Assembly (NCBI GenBank): GCA_030152265.1
Contig: JASLHQ010000178.1
Location: forward strand, 1-8,286
Origin: Savagea sp.
GTDB lineage: Bacteria; Bacillota; Bacilli; Bacillales_A; Planococcaceae
Direction: 5' to 3'
DNA length: 8,286 nucleotides
The notes below the pieces were generated by a model. The model saw only the letters and a program-made list of their open reading frames with translations, did no database searches and had not been told where the DNA came from. Positions 6,368 to 8,286 of this stretch are shown here, in pieces. The translations under genes were made by a program, and so were the position numbers. Each line of letters opens with the position of its first letter. The stretch's first letter is position 1.

Positions 6368-7969
6368 TTATTTGAATTTGACGTCTTTTAACATGTAGTG
6401 TCCAGAAGAGTTGATCCAATACCCATCGATGTCATTGCTTACACCAGTTAAGTACGCTTGGTGATAAACGTAAACCATCGGAGCATCTTCAATCAATACT
6501 TTTTGAACTTCTTCGTATAACTCGAGACGTTTCGCTTCGTCAATTTCTTGACGTGCTTCGTCGAGTAAACGGTCTACTTCAGGATTGTCATAGAATGAAC
6601 GGTTACCCGAAGCTCCTTTATTTTTTGAATGGAACAATTGTGTTAAGAAGTAGTCAGCATCTCCAACAGGGTTGGAAAGACCGAGGATGAACATTTCATG
6701 TTCTCCGTTCGCTGTCTTGTCGAGGTACGTACCCCATTCCATCTGTTCAATTTCAACATCGATATTTACTTCTTTTAATTTTTGTTGTAATAAAACTGCC
6801 GTTTCAACACGTTGTGGATTGTCATTCGTCCAAATTGATGTTTTAAATCCGTCACCTAGTCCAGCTTCTTCAAGTAATTGTTTCGCTTTTTCTACATCAT
6901 GTTTAAGTGGCGGATATTTATCTGAATATCCGAATACACTTGGTGCGAGTGGACCTTTAGCTGCTTGACCGTAATTATCATAAATACCTTTCAAAATTTC
7001 ATCTGTATCAATGAGCATTGAAATTGCTTGGCGTACTTTTGGGTTATCGAAAGGTGGCTTTTCAGTGTTGAAAGCGACGTAAGAAAGTGAGTTGCCGTCT
7101 GTAATATCGACTGTTCCTTTCCCTGATGCTTCGATGCCCGCAACTTCACTCGGTTGAACAGGTTCGATTAAGTGTGCGTAACCAGTTTCGAGTTCAGCAA
7201 CGCGTGTACCGCTTTCAGGTACGACTTTAAATGTGATTGTATCGACGTTTGCGCCTTCTTGCCAATAATCATCGTTGCGTTCTAAAACGATCGCATCATC
7301 TGGATTCCATGATTTGAACTTGAACATACCTGTTCCAATTGGACCTTCAGCTACAACAGCACCAGGTTGACGACCTGCTTTCATACCTTCGTAATCCGCT
7401 TCAATCAATGCTGGGCTGAGCATCACTCCAACTGGGTGGTTTAAGTGTGCAAGTAATGGTGCGAATGGATATTCTGTAATGATTTGTACAGTGTGATCAT
7501 CGATAACTTTCACTTCTTCAATCACTTCGAAGAGGAAAGCACGTGGAGCTGCCACTTCTGGATCTAAAATACGTTCGAAGTTTTTCTTCACAACTTCTGC
7601 CGTGAAATCTTCACCGTCGTGGAATTTAACGCCTTCTTGTAATTTGAACTCCCACGTTAAGTCATCGATGTTTTCCCAACTCTTCGCGAGGGCTGGAACG
7701 ATTTCGTCATTTTCATCTTTCGTGACGAGACCTTCTACAACGTTGACGAGCACTGCTGCTGTTGGAACGTCAGTCGCTGTTTGTGGGTCGAGTGTCGCTG
7801 CGTCAGAAAGTACTGCGATGACTAAGTCTCCACCTTCTTTTCCTTCTGATTGTTCTTGTCCTTCTTCGTTCTCTTTTGCGGGCTTATCATCCGAGCCGCC
7901 ACTACATGCTGCGAGGACTAACGCAAAAATCGCAAATAGTGTTGTTACCAAAAATTTCTTGTTATGCAT
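6368..7969 (-). CDS. Family 5 substrate-binding lipoprotein of an ABC transporter (copy 3, diverged paralogue)
   Basis: 533 residues. The signal peptide (MHNKKFLVTTLFAIFALVLAAC) ends in LAAC with Cys22 as the only cysteine. A Glu-rich linker (23-45) leads to GGDLVIAVLSDAATLDP (46-62) and the family signature LAKSWENIDDLTWEFKLQEG. The gene aligns end to end with the other two but is clearly more distant, and its DNA lacks their near-identical stretches. In the ligand-lobe motif it reads GLSNPVGDADYF, with Leu431 where copies 1 and 2 have tryptophan, so its pocket probably differs. The AGGAGG ribosome binding site is 7 bases before the ATG, and a second in-frame TAA follows the stop. It is transcribed as a single unit, divergently from the gene at 8246. 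Family and lipoprotein nature are firm; peptide, glutathione or metal-chelate as ligand is open. Confidence 0.95.
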   Translation of the reverse strand: MHNKKFLVTTLFAIFALVLAACSGGSDDKPAKENEEGQEQSEGKEGGDLVIAVLSDAATLDPQTATDVPTAAVLVNVVEGLVTKDENDEIVPALAKSWENIDDLTWEFKLQEGVKFHDGEDFTAEVVKKNFERILDPEVAAPRAFLFEVIEEVKVIDDHTVQIITEYPFAPLLAHLNHPVGVMLSPALIEADYEGMKAGRQPGAVVAEGPIGTGMFKFKSWNPDDAIVLERNDDYWQEGANVDTITFKVVPESGTRVAELETGYAHLIEPVQPSEVAGIEASGKGTVDITDGNSLSYVAFNTEKPPFDNPKVRQAISMLIDTDEILKGIYDNYGQAAKGPLAPSVFGYSDKYPPLKHDVEKAKQLLEEAGLGDGFKTSIWTNDNPQRVETAVLLQQKLKEVNIDVEIEQMEWGTYLDKTANGEHEMFILGLSNPVGDADYFLTQLFHSKNKGASGNRSFYDNPEVDRLLDEARQEIDEAKRLELYEEVQKVLIEDAPMVYVYHQAYLTGVSNDIDGYWINSSGHYMLKDVKFK

Positions 7970-7998
7970 ATGAAAACCTCCTTTTCCTGATGCTTTCT

Positions 7999-8027
7999 AA
8001 AGTAACATATAAAAATGATTCTAACAA
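7999..8027 (-). promoter_or_regulatory. Probable promoter of binding-protein copy 3
   Basis: On the minus strand, TTGTTA (8027-8022), a 17-base spacer ending in TATGT, then TACTTT (8004-7999). The hexamers are weaker than in copies 1 and 2, but the layout aligns base for base with theirs (TTG, GAA just after the -35, TATG before the -10). Confidence 0.6.
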
Positions 8028-8034
8028 TAGTGAA

Positions 8035-8053
8035 TTGTCTAAATTTTAGATAA
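8035..8053. repeat. Short dyad upstream of the copy 3 promoter
   Basis: TTGTCTAAATTTTAGATAA has 9-base arms around a central T with one mismatched pair. It lies 7 bases upstream of the -35 box of copy 3. It could be an operator, but AT-rich dyads of this size are common. Confidence 0.35.
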
Positions 8054-8173
8054 AGTACTATATAGAGAATAATCGGAATAAAAAGAATAGTAGAAAATAT
8101 ATTGATATTGCAATATTCGTATTTACAAACGGGCGGATGTATATTAGCTTAATAAGTAATTGAAAAATTTTAA

Positions 8174-8209
8174 ACTTGAATACGTATGCAAATTTATACG
8201 TTTTCAAGT
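8174..8209. repeat. Imperfect inverted repeat in the divergent intergenic region
   Basis: ACTTGAATACGTA (8174-8186) and TACGTTTTCAAGT (8197-8209) pair at 12 of 13 positions around a 10-base centre. No T run follows, so it is not a terminator. It lies about 36 bases before the start of the + strand gene at 8246, where an operator or leader hairpin would sit. Confidence 0.6.
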
Positions 8210-8245
8210 ACACTATTACTTTATTGAGAGATGGGGGGATTTATC

Positions 8246-8286
8246 TTGTCAAAACAGGTGGAGACAGCTACACCAGCAAAGTACAA
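8246..8286 (+). CDS. Start of an unidentified gene, cut by the window edge
   Basis: A TTG start at 8246 follows the purine-rich ribosome binding site ggggggа-type stretch (gggggga, 8233-8239 region) by about 6 bases. The frame stays open for 13 complete codons (reading MSKQVETATPAKY) up to the window end. The visible part is a polar N-terminus without a signal peptide or lipobox, which says little about function. It is divergent from binding-protein copy 3 and preceded by the inverted repeat at 8174-8209. I do not recognise it. A GTG at 8258-8260 is not supported as a start, because it lies too far from the ribosome binding site. It is a real gene start with moderate confidence, based on start spacing and orientation only. 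Confidence 0.55.
   Translation, partial: MSKQVETATPAKY

Noticed and set aside
7602..7973. Open frames antisense to the binding-protein genes, such as this one and its counterparts in copies 1 and 2
   Set aside because: They lie fully opposite strong coding sequence, recur at the same places in the paralogues because the sense genes are homologous, and are rich in Ser/Cys as expected for shadow frames.
8105..8116. 12-bp palindrome ATATTGCAATAT in the divergent intergenic region
   Set aside because: Perfect, but short and made almost only of A and T within AT-rich DNA; chance is likely and nothing ties it to a promoter.

Overview
The window looks like chromosomal DNA from a low-GC Gram-positive bacterium of the class Bacilli, probably Bacillaceae or a close relative. 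Four things point there: strong AGGAGG-type ribosome binding sites, GTG/TTG start codons, lipoproteins with an LAAC lipobox, and the yisK-yisL gene pair, which is adjacent in Bacillus subtilis. The genus cannot be fixed from the sequence alone.

Layout. Positions 1-410 (+) hold the 3' end of a fumarylacetoacetate-hydrolase-family gene (yisK-like), followed by a terminator. Positions 600-983 (+) hold yisL, a small four-helix membrane protein of the UPF0344/DUF1516 family, with its own extended -10 promoter and terminator. Positions 1117-2535 (+) encode a secreted, C-terminally membrane-anchored protein with an alpha-amylase (GH13) fold that has lost most of the catalytic residues. Two back-to-back hairpins at 2540-2620 separate it from the convergent genes that follow.

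From 2626 to 7969 on the minus strand lie three complete family 5 substrate-binding lipoproteins (peptide/glutathione/nickel type), one after another. Each has its own promoter, ribosome binding site and terminator, so they are three single-gene units rather than an operon. No permease or ATPase gene lies beside them. The two distal copies (2626-4230 and 4538-6130) are a clear tandem duplication whose homology includes the promoter; the third (6368-7969) is an older, more diverged paralogue. A divergent gene on the + strand starts near 8246 and runs off the window; only 13 complete codons are visible and I do not recognise it.

How it fits together. The right two thirds is best read as an expanded set of peptide-uptake receptors that could feed a shared transporter encoded elsewhere. 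A CodY-like sequence overlapping the -35 box of the two duplicated genes would suit nutritional control, but it is only a candidate. I found no CRISPR array, insertion sequence, tRNA, rRNA or convincing riboswitch. The least ordinary items are the degenerate membrane-anchored amylase-like protein, the orphan binding-protein array with signs of gene conversion, and an unexplained 36-bp inverted repeat in the divergent intergenic region near 8174-8209.
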